Source: Toxotes chatareus (Eukaryota > Chordata > Actinopteri > Toxotidae). Taken from it: a stretch of 64,000 nt of DNA. The stretch is from NCBI GenBank assembly GCA_016801885.1, contig CM028882.1:20415047-20479046 (forward strand), in the 5' to 3' direction. A program made the translations under genes and the position numbers. The first letter of the stretch is position 1. The number at the start of each line of letters is the position of its first letter. This document shows positions 33,606 through 47,900 of the stretch, one piece after another. The notes under the pieces were generated by a model, which was given only the letters and a program-made list of their open reading frames with translations, made no database searches and was not told the DNA's origin.

Positions 33606-36600
33606 CAATCTCAGTTAGTCTTGTCATCTCCTGATGCATGTCCACATTCACAGCAGCAGTGCAAGGAGAGATTAACACACTGGACTTAAGTAGATGACAG
33701 CTCGCAAGACATGAACCCAGCTGTGGACATATAGTCATTAATGCAAATTTGATCAGTCACATGCACTATAAAATGTCTAAAGGGTACAAAAATATCCATC
33801 TTTGCCATTCAAACAGTGAATTCAGTCTGCCTTAGCTGGGTCGTGGAAACAGACAGGGCCACTGAGTCTCAGACATTAGAGGAACAAGTCCACAATATGA
33901 CTGGAGTAACAACACATGCTGTCCCCACCACTGGGAACGGTATGTGTAACACAGTAATTGAGGAAAAATGATCCACTTACTTGGTTTTTGAAGCCTAAAA
34001 CCTCAGAGTCGACTTCATCTGAAAGGCGTTTTTCCCTCGTCTCTGGCACAAATCCTCTGTGAGATGGCTCACGGGACATTTGAAGTGTCTCTCAACATCA
34101 CACACTCACTGACACAGGTGACCCTATGTGGGAAGTAAAGTTTTTAAGAAGCATTTAGCCCACACAAAACAACATTAAGCCAGGATTTTGCACAACACTC
34201 AGCTGATTTTTCGTAGCATGTCAAGAAAACAGTGGCATGAACTATTACATTTATTAAAACATGAGGAAAAAAGTATCTAAAAATAGTTGTCGATGGGTAA
34301 TACAGATTATAAAGACACTGGACTTCTCATGTAAATGGACTTGAAGGAGAAAACAGTCAAAATGCTCAGCATTCACCTAAAAAAATCAAAAAGTTGCTGA
34401 AGGCGAGAGAGGAGGATTAATGACTGAAATGAATGAAAATAGAAGCTTCTCCTTGTTTAAGATATTTGATAATTTACATCTTAAAGTTTTTTTAAAAATC
34501 ACTCCAGACCTCGAGCTGATGTTAAGTGGACATCCAGCCTAATCCCTGATAGTGTTCAAGAGCTGCACTTTATCACAGGCGAAGGACTTTCTGTTGTCAA
34601 TTAAGATGAACAAAAGAGCCACAAATAAAGAAATCAAGATGAACAGATGCCTTCCTCAAAGCCCTGACAGCAGGGAGCTAATGGTTTCCATTTCTTACTA
34701 GTTACTGATTTAACCATCACGAAATAGAAACCATTTATCCTGTTGAATCTGAATGGTGTCACTCGCTGTGTGCCAGCATCAAACCAGCATTTTTCAGCGT
34801 TACTGTAGAGACTTCTTAAATTAAACCCAGCACAGAGAGCCACAGTGCTGGGAACTTAAAGTGCAATCTGTGCCAAGTCACTGAATTATTATCTGAGCTC
34901 AAAACCCTAAATAACAGCAGCCTGAAAAGATCTGGCAGATTCTTTCAGTCTTTAAAGAGGTTGGTTGCCGTAGGAAACCAAATGCATGCAAAGTGGGAGG
35001 AAATGAGCAAAGACACAACCACAATGTTAAATGTTTTAGGGCACAATATATTGCAGATACACAATTAGAAAACCAAAAATAAAGTCGCTATAAGATGTCT
35101 CAGATCTCTGAAAAGACTACCAAGCATTATTAAACAAAATAATTTCAGTAGTAAGGACGGTAATAAAAACATGTTATTATAATCAAAAGAAATTTTAAAA
35201 ACAACTCATGTTGAGATAGTCATTAATTTTTAAAAATAGCACCATGGAGGAGTATTTCACTGCACAACAACTGCAAGCAACAACAACAACAAAAAAAAAA
35301 AAAAGTACTAGGCAAAAATAAACTTGAAAAAACTGAAAAATAAACTTGTCTCTACTTTCTGGTGAACATACTACACAATTTCTAGTTGTTATCAGCATTT
35401 ATACACTGATATAAATCTGCAATGAGTTAATATTAGCTGATATATGTCAGTCTGCCCAATTCATCAGTCAGACTCTGGTCAAGAGAAAGTGAAGCAGCTG
35501 CCAAAGAAACACTTAGCAGCCAAGTGTACAAGTACTTTTGAATTCCTAAAATTTGGGCACAATGTGGTAAAAGGGCTAAATCTCCCACACAGTTATCTTT
35601 ATATTGAGATTAACTTACTCAAATTAAAGCAGAGACTTGGCATTGTAATGTAATATCTATTATTTAATTCAAATTGAATGTGCTAAAGCACAGAAACTAA
35701 GAAAGTCTAAATACGTAGGATCTGCACAATATAGCTATATCATATGTAGCTGTGTTCGTTTAAACAAAAATCACTGATCATTCTTTTCATCTTTTTTCCT
35801 TTGTCATCCCATATATCTCATGAAATATAAGGACAGACAACATAATATGTTGTCTGTCCTTATATGTTGTATATAGTATAATATAGCCACATATCAGCCT
35901 ATATATTATATAGGTTGACTGGTAGGTATATTATATTATCTTGTTGCACCCATACAGTGTATATTTTAATTGTTTTATGCGATAAAACAATTAAAACTTG
36001 ATCACACATACAAAAGAGAAAAGGATAGAAAAACAGTTTCAAGAGTTCCCAGCTGGCCACAAGCATCTTGTCCTCAACTCATACACATCTTTCCAAAAGC
36101 AAGACACAACTCAGTTGAATTTAGGTATTCTTTGTAATTTTAATTCCCATAATTTAGTTTAAATGCAGACATTTTTTCACTAAAATCTTAAATAAAACAT
36201 TACAGTACGATATATGCAAATCAGAAGAGCTTTAAGATTTTGTAGAAGCAGGCTACAGTTTCTTTTGATTTTTTTTTTTTTTATTCATTTATTATTATTT
36301 CTTCTTTTACTTTTGAAGGACCGGACAGTTAAATAGCAGTAAACAGTAAAAAGACAACACAGAGCTGTAAAGCCTGCAGGCCAGCCAAGGAGCACATTCT
36401 ATTACAAAACAGACCAGAAAACTAGAGACAGCACACCACATCCAGATGAAGGTCTGAACTGATGCCCCTCCACCTTTGCGAGGTGGTGCTAGTTCCAAAC
36501 AAACAGGAGAGGGCGCTATTACACCAGGGCAGGTGGAGCTACACGACCACGGAGTGACAGCAATGTAGTTGCACCTTTACAAGAAACAGCTTGTATTGCA

Positions 36601-36799
36601 CATTCAGGGAGAAAGAAATGGCACATTCTGTTTCTCTAGTTTTTCTCTACGAAAGAAAGGTTACAAAACAGTTACAATGCAGAAGAAGCACAGGAACTCC
36701 CTCAATGGCAATCGCACCACTCAGTGATTTATACTGATCAGTTGAAACAGACTGGTCTAAAATGCTGTCCCTCTCTACGGGGAGGGAAAGTGTCAGACT
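33606..36799. other. intergenic between convergent kcmf1 and slc20a2
   Basis: AT-rich, non-coding. Contains the 41-bp palindrome at 35825-35865 and T-rich tracts near 36267. No gene or RNA gene recognised. Confidence 0.5.
35825..35865. repeat. perfect 20-bp palindrome with 1-nt centre
   Basis: Left arm 35825-35844 and right arm 35846-35865 are exact reverse complements around A35845 (core ACAACATA-A-TATGTTGT). Surrounded by TATA-rich sequence in the intergenic stretch between kcmf1 and slc20a2. Confidence 0.85.
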
Positions 36800-39700
36800 A
36801 CGCCACCTAGTGGCTGCGTTCATACCTAGTCAGTTTTTTAAATTTATTTATTTATTTTTAAAACGATCATAGCAAATTCAGACCTGCAGAGTTACAATAA
36901 CTGTTGGCTTCTGGGGATACAATATGGACCACAAATGTATCAAGAGAAATTTTAGTTGAGTTTACTCTATAATTGATAAGATACTTGGACTCCGTAAAGT
37001 CTGACTCATTCAAAGGCCCTGAAATCAGTGTCCATCAGCACACAATGTTTTTGCTAACATTAAAACACTTCAGGTTATTTTACAATAATTTCTGTATCTG
37101 TGTTTTTGTCTGTGCTCTTCTCACTGCTTTGAAGTCAATGTCACTAACAATAACAGATGCTGAGTATTTTTGTGCACCAATCAGAATCTGGAAACGTTTG
37201 AATCAACATCTGATGATGGTTGCAGGGTTATTTGCCTACGTATGATCAAACAACACCCACACAGTTCTGATAAAGCAGCTCAGTGTTAAACTCGGTTTTC
37301 TTTCTTTCACTGTATCTCCCCTGTAGCTCAGGTTGTTTTGCATAAAATTTTGAGTTTGTGAGATTTTTCTTAAAAACACTCAACACTGCCACCAGAGGGC
37401 GATTTTCAGTTTCCCTCCCCATCTTGAGCAGTGCATCCCTTTTGGCCTATCAGGACTGAGGATGCATGGAAAAAAAAAACAAGGAAATGTAAGTGTGAGT
37501 TACAAAGGGGGCCCGCAGAGCATGCTGGTGGTGCATAAACCAGATATCTGGAGTTGGCTGACCTCAGACCATTTACAAATAAACCTCATAATGGATTCAG
37601 TCATTCATTTCCCTGTTTACTTAAACTCACACAAGAGCAACAAACTTCCACTAGCCTCGGTCAGACAGTGAATTTGGGCATAGAAAGTTTTTTTCATCAC
37701 ATTACCGGATGACTGTTCAAATCAAAGGACATGGACTGGGCTTAGCTTTGACACACAAATAATTTGCTAAGTGAAGCAGGACTACATAACATCGAGATCT
37801 TGAGCCATAAAACACACAGGATTTTACTGTGTAACTGACAGTACTTAGCAACTCTTTTCTTCTGGTGCTTCTGTTACAGTATGCCTTAGCACATTTACTA
37901 TTATCTCATAGCTGTCACTTGTGGCCACAGTGGCTGTTGTTCAGCATAAAAAGTTAGCAGTTCGCTCACTTTACAGACAGTGGGTAAAAAAAACTGATCT
38001 TCTGCAAGCTGTAGATCTTTGATGTTTTGGGAAACGAGGCTAGACCTCTTGTGCATCATGAATTTTTTTTTTTCCTTTTTTTAAAACTTCCTCCAGGCAC
38101 CCTTACAAGAGTACAAAGAGAATTTGAACACACCTGCTCTGTGCAGCCCCCCGTGTTAACACACAGCCTGGAAGAGTAAAAGGGTGTGAGCTTCAAGAGT
38201 GGTAACCTGCCAAAACAAGGAAACAAATGTCCTCACAGTCCAGTTTTCCGTTACCAAGTTTAATATTTACGTTTCTCAACTGCACAAATTTTGCTTCTAG
38301 ATTTTCGCATTCAGTGAGCAGATGTCCTGGTTTTAGCAAGATGCTGTCCTGCTCTCACAGCTCATGATCGAAGCAGTAGGGAAACAAAATTACAAAGTGT
38401 TTTCATCTAAAATTCAAAAATAAAAATGGTAATTTAAAAATCTGATCTACTGGCAACCGACACATCAATCTACATGTTAGGAGAACACACCGGGCTTAGA
38501 GGGAGCGCGGCACATGGCACCGGCAAGGTGTGACACCCAGTAATAAGACCATCACTGTGAACCAGCCCCCGTTTACCAATTTCCCATCAAATCCACAGTG
38601 TGTCCCCCAAAGTGTCTGGAAGCTCACCCAGGTTAAAACTCAGATATGGTAGAAAAATATATAGTCTTGATGAAATTTCTCTAGTTATTCTCTTCATTAC
38701 TGAATTGCACCCATACATGTAGTGTTAACGCATTGTAGTAGCAGTGTAAAGTGACAGGGATCATGATTAGCACTACTACTACAACAAAAAACAAAACAAA
38801 AAAACAGGTCACCGCGTGCACACTTGCTCTCTTTCTCTCTAGACACTTCTGGTTATTATTATTATTTTTTTTTTACTTGCACTTAAAAATTCATGGTTAA
38901 TAGTTTGTCTTTCATTGGCATCATTAGGCAACAGTTTTTTTTTTTCAGATACTCTACAATATGGTTACGATGTAAACACCACAGTACTTAATTATTTTAC
39001 TGTATCTGCACAAAATAAAACACAATGTTACAAGGCAAGTGGCTACTTAAGCATAGATTTGTTCATGAGAAAAAAAAATGAAATTAGGAAACACACCACA
39101 AGAACAAAAAGAAGTTGCAACACCTGGCATCGAGTTTGTTCAAATTAAAAAAGCTTTAGACTTTGTTCATCTACAGGTCAGGTGACCCTGTTAAAAAGCT
39201 GGTGATGATCAGTACTATCCCCCCTGATACCATCTCATTCAACCATAATGATCCTAAGACAAAAGTCTTGTGATATTTTCGTGAAATGAGCAGCCTTAAA
39301 ACCCAGGCTGGGCTTCGATTCAGCCCTCAACTTGACACTATGATGTTTAACTAACCTTTAGCACTTAGATTGAAACACAAGTGATCAATAGACTAAAAGC
39401 TTCTACACTTCAAACACCACCAGCTAATTTTGAGGAGCTACAAGTGTGGCTGGGGTTGAATCCCCCTTTCCTTCCACCACTGTATAACTGGCTGAGTTAT
39501 AATACAACAGTTTGACTTTTTAGTGTTTGATATGACACGTAATCGTCGTCTGACACGACAAGGCTTTAACTTTTGGAGGCATCTTGAGAGACATACCTCA
39601 GATTTGTCACATGAGGTTCAGGGCTACTGGAACAGATAACACATGTAATCTGACTGGCAAACAGGGCGGGAGATCAGAAATGACCCGAGCATGGACAGTG

Positions 39701-41326
39701 TAGAGGTCCATCATTGGCAGGGAGCCTTCAATATGAGGAAATAGCTCCTGTAGCTTTATGTATGAAAATAAAGGCATACAGATGAAGATATGTGAACATT
39801 TTATGGGACCTTCTCAGTGTTTTCATTTGTTGTTTTTTCTTTTGGCTTCTGCTGCACCTAAACCTCATTATTCTACTTTAAATTGGCATGCTGACATGGC
39901 GACAACACAGCTTGCTTTGGCATGGTGCTGCTCTCAAAAGAGCGACCTCCCTCGAATATCGCCATCAGAACATTTCCTCAAGGAGGAAATGTTTAACTAA
40001 AGAACACTCTGTCAATACTGTTGAATTTACTGATGTGATATAAAACAAAAGGAATGGAATATCTCCAATTTCCTCAATTGACAACTGGTTTGAATCATTG
40101 CTTTGATTTTAAATACTGTTTTCCAATCAATATACATCGGCCAACCGCCAAAAAACAGCAGCCTGTTTAGTGTGTGTGTGTGTGTACTCTAGTGTTAGCC
40201 TCTGGGATGAAACATACTGTATGATATGACATCATGAAGAGGTGAAGAGGACCCCCTTCAACATTAAATACAAACCATGATCCCCCCATCCCGCCCCCAA
40301 ACTCTTTAAGGACAGTATTTACAGTACAAATTACAGTATAATACATCATTAAAAAATATGAGATCCATCTCTAAAAAGATACAGGAGCTTTTGACAAAAA
40401 TCAACTCTTTAGCAAATCAGGTTTCTATGGTATCGTGGAAAATAAAAAAAGAAGAGTGACAGTCCCACCACCCCTCTCTGAGGCGTCCTTTACATTTGGC
40501 CCCAGTTGTACCTGGCTAGCATGTTCAAAGTGAGATGATGGATGGGTTGGTTGACCACACGCATGTCTTTTCTTCTTTTTTTTTGTTTTTTGTTTTAACT
40601 TTAAAGCAAGCTGCAATACAACAAATCACACTCAATCCAATACAACAATATGTACAGTTTTTTTCCTGGCATTTTGGAACAATAATAATATTAATAATAA
40701 TAATAATAATAATAATAAGCACTTGACCAACTATGCTACCTGGGGTTGCAGGCAGAAAGATATAGTTTTACTGCAGGCATGTTTTGTTAGTTTAGATGTG
40801 CAGACTAAACTGTCTTTTTTAATCATTTTTAATCATGTGCAGTCTATATTTTTTTAATGTCATGATTTTTTTGATGAAGAGACAGAAAATGACTGCCACT
40901 GTTTCCTCAACAACCATGATTCTTGTTAAAAGTTACTGGAAGTCTCACTACTATTGTCATATGTACAGCAGATTGAATGGTACGGTGAACACGTTGGTTA
41001 CACACTTTTTTTTTTATGCACCCAAAAAGAGAATAAATAAAAACCGATCAGAAACTCAAATGAGTCAAAAAGATCTCTGGACTATGGAGCCAGGCAGCAT
41101 GTGAACCAACCCTCCTCACATCCACAGTACAACCAAGTCCATCTGTAAAACCTCTGCAGCTCACTCCCCCTCTTCTCCGTAACCATTGCCCTCTTCCTCT
41201 CTTCATTTCCTTCTCCTTTATCTGCACCCCTGATGCTCGAGCTATGATTTTTACCCAAGTTTCCCTCTCTCTCTCTTTCTCTGACTCTTTCTTTCCTCCT
41301 CTGTTCTCCCTCCCAGCTGTGTGCCC
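36800..41326 (-). other. slc20a2 3' flank / possible long 3' UTR
   Basis: No coding gene is seen between the kcmf1 and slc20a2 stops. On the minus strand, ATTAAA signals lie about 0.5 kb past the slc20a2 stop (near 40855, 40833 and 40823), with AATAAA near 36838-36850. The stretch has many T-runs and an (AAT)n repeat. The true transcript end is unknown. Confidence 0.35.
40679..40718. repeat. (AAT)n microsatellite
   Basis: AAT repeat with one interruption (ATATTAAT), downstream of the slc20a2 stop. Confidence 0.9.
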
Positions 41327-41491
41327 TCAGACGAAGGGCAAGATGCCATAGACGAACAGGGCCATGATGGCAGCGCTGAACAGGCCGGCCACGGGCACCG
41401 TGACGAACCACGCCAGGAAGATGTTCCTGAAGAGGCGCCAGTCCACCGCTTTCTGGGAGCGGATCCAACCCACGGCCACGACTGAGCCCAC
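41327..41491 (-). CDS. slc20a2: slc20a2 coding exon 10 and stop
   Basis: Residues 626-679, TGA at 41329-41327. Encodes VGSVVAVGWIRSQKAVDW, RLFRNIFLAWFVTVPVAG and the last helix, ending YGILPFV. The acceptor is CTCCAG|GTGGGC, phase 0. Confidence 0.95.
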   Translation of the reverse strand: MGSVVAVGWIRSQKAVDWRLFRNIFLAWFVTVPVAGLFSAAIMALFVYGILPFV

Positions 41492-41924
41492 CTGGAGGCC
41501 ACAGCCAGATGAGAAGAAAACAAAACAATCAGCGGCAGAAATGTTGTTAAAGTGGTAAAGTCAAAGACACTGAAGAGCTGCAGGTTGTCCAGGCTTTCCT
41601 TGTGATGGACGGTTTTCAAGAGCAACTGATCGTTTTGTGTTCAGATAATGCCTGCTTCTTTTATCAGGCATCTGTTTCCCTGCCCAGTTTGGATATTATG
41701 CCATGTTGAGCCATTATTTGTCTGTCTAGCTCTAATGGACCTAAACAACGGCAGCTGATGAATAAACTGCCAGTGGCGACTGGTGGAAATGATACAGTAT
41801 GTTTGGGCTCAGGCATATCTGCAAACCAACTAAGTAAATTAAAGAACTAAAAAATACATTACTTCACTTGAATGAATAAATAAAGTAGAAGAAAAGTGAA
41901 ATATCCAAGTACCTTGAAATTGAA

Positions 41925-41957
<33 letters not shown>

Positions 41958-44900
41958 GGCAACACACAATACTAGCATCTGAACAGAAAAGCCTGTACAC
42001 AGCCTTCAGCTCTTCAAGACCAGCTCGGTCCAAAATGTCTGTGTTAGTTTGAGCAAGCCAATTATAATAGTTATGACTACCTAAATTCAATTTGTGGGTG
42101 TGGAAGTCTGAAACTAGCAGGTCTAGTCTATCATACATCAAATATTTTCCTCTTCATTAGGCTGTAAGTCTCAAAAAAAAAAAAAAATGCAAATCTATCT
42201 GCAAATGTCAGACTTCCACTGATGCTTTCTTCACTCACCTTTATGAAAGAAATCAAATCAGAATACCTCTGAATGCGAATTAATTTTGGAGAAGACACAC
42301 AAACACATTTCAGACACTTCAGTGTGCTGGAGCAGCAGGTGCAGTGACTGGTTTCAGCTCTGTTCACACCGCAATTGGGCGGGAATTAAACTGTGTTTGC
42401 CTGCTCTTATACGGCCAGAGAAACATGATACACGCTCTGTCACACTCACAACTAAATGTGGAAGGTCAGCGGAGACCAGTCATGTTTGTAGTCCACAGGT
42501 CAGTCCTACCAAAGGTTACACTAGTGCTAGACAACATAAAAAAACTCCTTTTGGATAATTAGCGTTATTCTACAGGCAGCCTCTGTTATTCTACAGAGAG
42601 CCTGTGCGGAAGAATATGTACATTTGCCATATGTAGTATTTCAGGCATGCAGCTACAAAGCCTGAACTCAGTGTGACCTCAGTGTTTATGCTGCCGACTG
42701 CCTGCAGAGCTTTTGAAACAACGAGTCACTGTACATAATCGCACAATACTGTCCCACACATCAGGGCTGGGCATCAATTCAGTTTAACCTCCACAGAAAT
42801 GAAAAAAAATAAATAAATAAAATGCGTAAAGATAAGGGTCAAGCCGCACTGACTGATCAGAGACCAAACTAAATGGATGCCCACTGAGTCTCATTCACAC
42901 ACGCATACACACTTCCTCACAGCCGTCTGGGAGATGTTGACAGATGTTGTGGGCTATTTTCTGAAAATTTTAATTTTAAAAATCTTTAAATCAAGAAAAA
43001 AGCTTTAAAATGAAAAGCTGTATTGAAATTTGATTTATATCTTTAAAATGATGATTTTGTCCAACAACATCTGTGGATCCCCTCAGACACAGTCACTAAA
43101 TCAATCAAATCACCACCATGATTGTATACATCTAACCATCAGTAGATTTAGCATTTTTGCATAGCAGTGGATTATCCATGGTTTAAAGAAGAGACAAAGG
43201 TGCTTGGAGGTGAGAAATAAAATAAGGTATGGATGGCGATGTTGATGTTTAGACAAATTGATCATCAGTAATTAAATACCAGTTTTGAGTCTTGTGCAGT
43301 TTCCCTTAAGCAGACTTGACATTTATTTAAAAGTGTTTATCTAAATAAAAAATACACGGCTGTTTTAAGTTGTTACTTTTATGTTTTCAGTAGTGCAGCA
43401 GTTATCCACTAAAATCTTCTCCCATGTTTAGGCTTAACGTGTTCCCCCATCAAATTGGAGGCTGCACGATTAAAAGCCATTGCTCAATATATTCCCAAAC
43501 TGTCGACATATTCCTTTAAATATCTTTGCTAATGTTACAGGAACACAAACTCAGGTTTGACCTCTCCATGATCAAACTTCTGTTCCATTGAAAATAAATA
43601 AATAAAAGACTAACTGCAGAAAAATGTGATACTTTAAAGAACAAAAGAAAATGTGAAGTCGATCAAAATAAAAAAAGAAAAAATGGAAATAAAAACTAAA
43701 ATGGAAATAAAGAATATCAGATAAAACATCTCAGGATGATAAATGTTCATGAGTCTCTCTGCCTTTTCTCTGCTGTCTCAGCTCTATTTCTAATAAACTT
43801 GCATCGAATTTCCTCAAGCTTTTCCTTAATGTTACAAAGCTCCCTTTATGGGCAAACTTGAGAGATTTTGCTGCCAGAGGAAAACTGCACAAGAGGTCAA
43901 AACTTCAACTGCGGGAGTTGTGATTGGCTTTGGCGATTGACAGCTACAGGTGAAGCGATGAAGTGGAGCTCTGGTTCGGGCTCTCTAACACAGCTTCACT
44001 ACCAATGACTCCAATACCTTGCAGTGGGTGGAGCTTATTGGGATGCCCACATTTGATGCAACAAGCACTGTTAGCGCACTCATTACTTCAATGCAAAATC
44101 CGCTGTGAAGACAGATGAGTGGAGAGACACAGAGAAAGATGGAGAGGGAGAGGTAAAAAGTGGAAAACAAGTGTAACAGGTGGGGCTGGGGGAGGAGGCT
44201 GGTGGGTGGAGGGGACAGTCTGCTTGCAGCCAAGCACAGGGGGGTGGAGGACCCACATACCAAACCATGCCAGTGCTGAGAGGGCAAAATGGAAGAGAGT
44301 TGGTGGAAATGAAACAGAGGATGAGACACCATGTTGATGTGGAGGGGGGGCAGGGTTGGGGTCCGCTACGTCTTCCAGCCTGGATCTGCTGTTCCTGAAA
44401 AAAAATAGGGGAGAGGGGCTGCACACTGCTGCCTGGGGATGTCTGTGGTGGGCTGGACACAGCTAGAATTGTTTGTCTTTTAATGCACTCATTAGTGCAT
44501 TGATAGTAGTGAGTGCAGGGAATTAAAGAATAATTCTGATTTATGACAATTTGGGTCATTTTTTCACAGTTTTTAAAAATCATTCCCAGTAATAATACTA
44601 TTGTACTCACCAAGTCAATCGCTAGGATCTGGAAAAATACTGGCATTGCACAGAGGTTCTTCCACAAAATAAATTTCTCCATTTTTATTGCACTAACTCT
44701 ACTAAAAATCATGTTTAGTTTCTGAGACCTGATACTTTATGAAATAGAATGCTAGATACACATGGATACTTTGTGAACCTTACTACTATGAGTGCACAGT
44801 AAAAATTAAAGGTGACTCAGATTAGCGTATCAACGTTTTACCCTGCACCTTGTTTTTCTCCTTTGGATTTTGGCAGCTGAACAGTCCGAGGGCACCAATT

Positions 44901-47900
44901 AGAGAGATTTTACTCAGGAAATCAAACTGACACTGTAAAAGCAGAGGGGAAAAAAATTATATGTTGAAAAGAAAGGTGGACACGTTCCTCCTATTCCCAG
45001 GGGAAATTACACCCTTCCTTGTTTAACAACATGCCTGATTTCAGGACCAACTGTTGTTCTTGCCCCGTCTGACTCTGTAGCAATGTCGCCATCTTGCCAG
45101 ATCTCCGCAGTTACTTTGGTGAGTACGTTATACTAACTGACAGAAATGATGACCAAAAAGTTGTAATAAACTGGAATTATCCCTTTATGGCACAGGTACC
45201 TGAACTTTGGTGTTTCTGATGAAATACATTTTATCAGGTCATCCTTGCAAACACAACTGGGAAGAAGAGATGGACACACATTGGCTGACGAAAGTGGTCA
45301 TAATGTGGATAACAGACACAAAATCTACAGACAGTGTCTGACTGAAAAACTGAAATGTTTTGAGTGTGTGATTCCAGCCCGATGCCCCCCGGAGGCAGTG
45401 TGAGCTCCCTGTCCCCTGGAAATGCCTGGAGGAGAGTTGAGAGACCAGTTGGCGGTCCACTCAGTCATACCTTGCAGTGTGTGGTACTGACAGGGATTCC
45501 GATATTGGAAGCCAACACGACTGTGAGTGCAGAAGCCAGTTCAATAGTGAATCCACTGTGGAGGGAAGAGGAGGAGGGAGGGGAGAGGAGGAGGAGGAGG
45601 AGGAGGAGGAGGAGGAGGAGTGGGTGGGGGGGGGGCAAAGAGACATCCTTCATTGTAATGTTTGGGATGTGCTGCTGATGGCAATGTCTCACCATATTCC
45701 AGCATCCACTTTAACCACAGTAGGACATTCAACAGCTCGTTAAAGTACGGTTAACACACACACACACACAATGGAAAAATGCATTGTAGTCACACACTCT
45801 CTCTCTGAAGAACACACATACACAATAAAGACAGCATTTCTATCAGGTTGTAAATGTTGGTAGGTAAATCATAAAGAGCATGGTTGCATGACGTACACAC
45901 AGACGAGGTGTTGTGCGAGTGTGTTTCTGCATTGCCTTGTGCTGACTAGGAGAGACTTTGTCTGAAGCCATGTCCCGTTTCCAGAACATTATTCAAACGC
46001 TGACACCAAACCAGTGGGCGCATTGGAAGAGAAAGTCACTCCCAAAGAAATGTCTCCAAGAAACCGGGTGAGTGAGAAAGCAGCTTGAAACTGAATCAAT
46101 AGCTTGTACTTTTTGTGTATTTTCAAATACAAAATACACTCAGGTCAGGTCCTGCGAACAGACACTGTAGAAATCTGATTGGCCAAAGTGAGAAAATCAG
46201 CAACATGTCACTCCAGTCGCCATTGTGGCGCTCATGAACAGCGGGAGCCAATCTCTTTCACAGCAGTGTACTAATGATTTGACTTGAGCCAATCTAGAAC
46301 ATAACTGGAACCCATCCAAAAATGGATGATTGCCTAAAGATGTATGTAGAAATATGTCAGACTGCATAGGTGAGGGTGAGGGGGGCCCCAGTGGCCAAGG
46401 GATTTAAGCTGACCAAGTGATTTCAATGTACCCAGTTCGAGTCTGTTCGGGGGACCTTGATTGATTGTCGTCCCCCGTCTCCCCATCCCACCAAAAAAGG
46501 CTTCATTAATACACTAATGTCTAATTTAAATTGAGTTCTGTGTGATCAGAGACTGACTACAGCTCTTGATTTTCCAATAGTTTTGTTTTTTTGCCACAGA
46601 GTAGGAAAAGAACAGATGTTGACCACAAACAGACAGGACTGCTTGTGTTTCTCAGTGTCAAAGCCAAACCCAGTTAGATCTGCAGGAATCCATCCCTGTG
46701 GTGGTTAAACAGGAGAGCTGTCCAGAATGATGAATATCCATGTTTCAAGTGTGAAAACATTTTTTTTTTTTTTTTTTGCTGCTGTGATACACAGCAATGT
46801 TCAAGTGTTCACTGTGGCTTTTAGACTATGCTATACACACACAACCACACCTACACACATAGAGCACACTTTCCTGTCCTAGTCCCAAACAGACTTCTTT
46901 GTCAGACTGATGCATGGAAACAGACACTAGAGGAAAGAGAGCCTTTAGAACACTGAAGCAGAGAAAATTTGTCTTTGAGTGCTGGCAAAAAACTAAGCCG
47001 GTGTTGGAAAGGGAGAGATGAAGAAAGAAAGAAGGCACACAGGGGGGAGGAAGGGCCAAAAAAAGAGGAGAAATGAAGAAAGAGGGAAAAATTAATTAGA
47101 TGGAGTGAGCGTGAGAACTGGGGAAAAGACAGAGAGATTTAGAGGTGAGGCGCCTATAAAAAAAAAAAACAAGACAAAAAAATGCAGTGAGGAAAGGAAA
47201 ATTGCACAGGAATGAAGAAAAGGAAGAAGTGAGGGAAGAAGAGGGTTAACCGCAAAGAAACAGAGATTTACAGGAGAGCAGGAGGGGATATGAAAAGGAG
47301 GAGGACAGACGGGGAAAAGAAAAGTGCTAGAGGAGTCAGGCTGGTGTCCCTCGCTGTGGTTGGAGAAGAGAGGCCAGGGTTCCCACTGTGGCTTTGCCCC
47401 TCCCTCAACCCCCCCCCCCCGCTCTACTTCTCTTCAGCCAGAATGCCAAACAACTTTCTGTAACCCTGTCTGATGTTCCTGCCAGGCGGCATAGCACACA
47501 CACACACACACACGCGAGAATTTGCTGGAGCAATTAGACCTTAACATGCATGCATGCTCACACAAATACAGTATATTCACCATGCAACGACCTGCAGGCA
47601 AAGAGCCTGGCATCCTTAAGCTGACACAATACACACAAACATCCTCAAGGTACACACACACATACACACTCTTCAGCTACTGCGTGGGAAGACGGGAGGA
47701 CAGCAAGAGAAAGACAGAGAGAGAGAGATTTCAAGGTCAGAGGAGCAGCATAAGAGGTTAAGGATGCGTGATGTCCATTGCTTAGGTTGTGGGACAAAGT
47801 GAGCCCCTGGCCTTTATATGCTGTGGTCCAAAAGACTACTTATTTATTCATAATCATTATGTAATAAGTCAAAGGGCAGAGGAAAAATAGAGAGAGCGTA

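Noticed and set aside
44083..44712. 209-codon minus-strand open frame overlapping slc20a2 exon 9b
   Set aside because: It reads through intron and pyrimidine-tract sequence (Pro/Ser/Leu-rich) and does not end at the exon 9b donor in the frame of the transporter; the 85-nt exon explains the conserved part.
46383..46497. Functional tRNA gene
   Set aside because: A- and B-box words are present, but the sequence cannot be folded by eye into a full cloverleaf and continues into a SINE-type 3' part.
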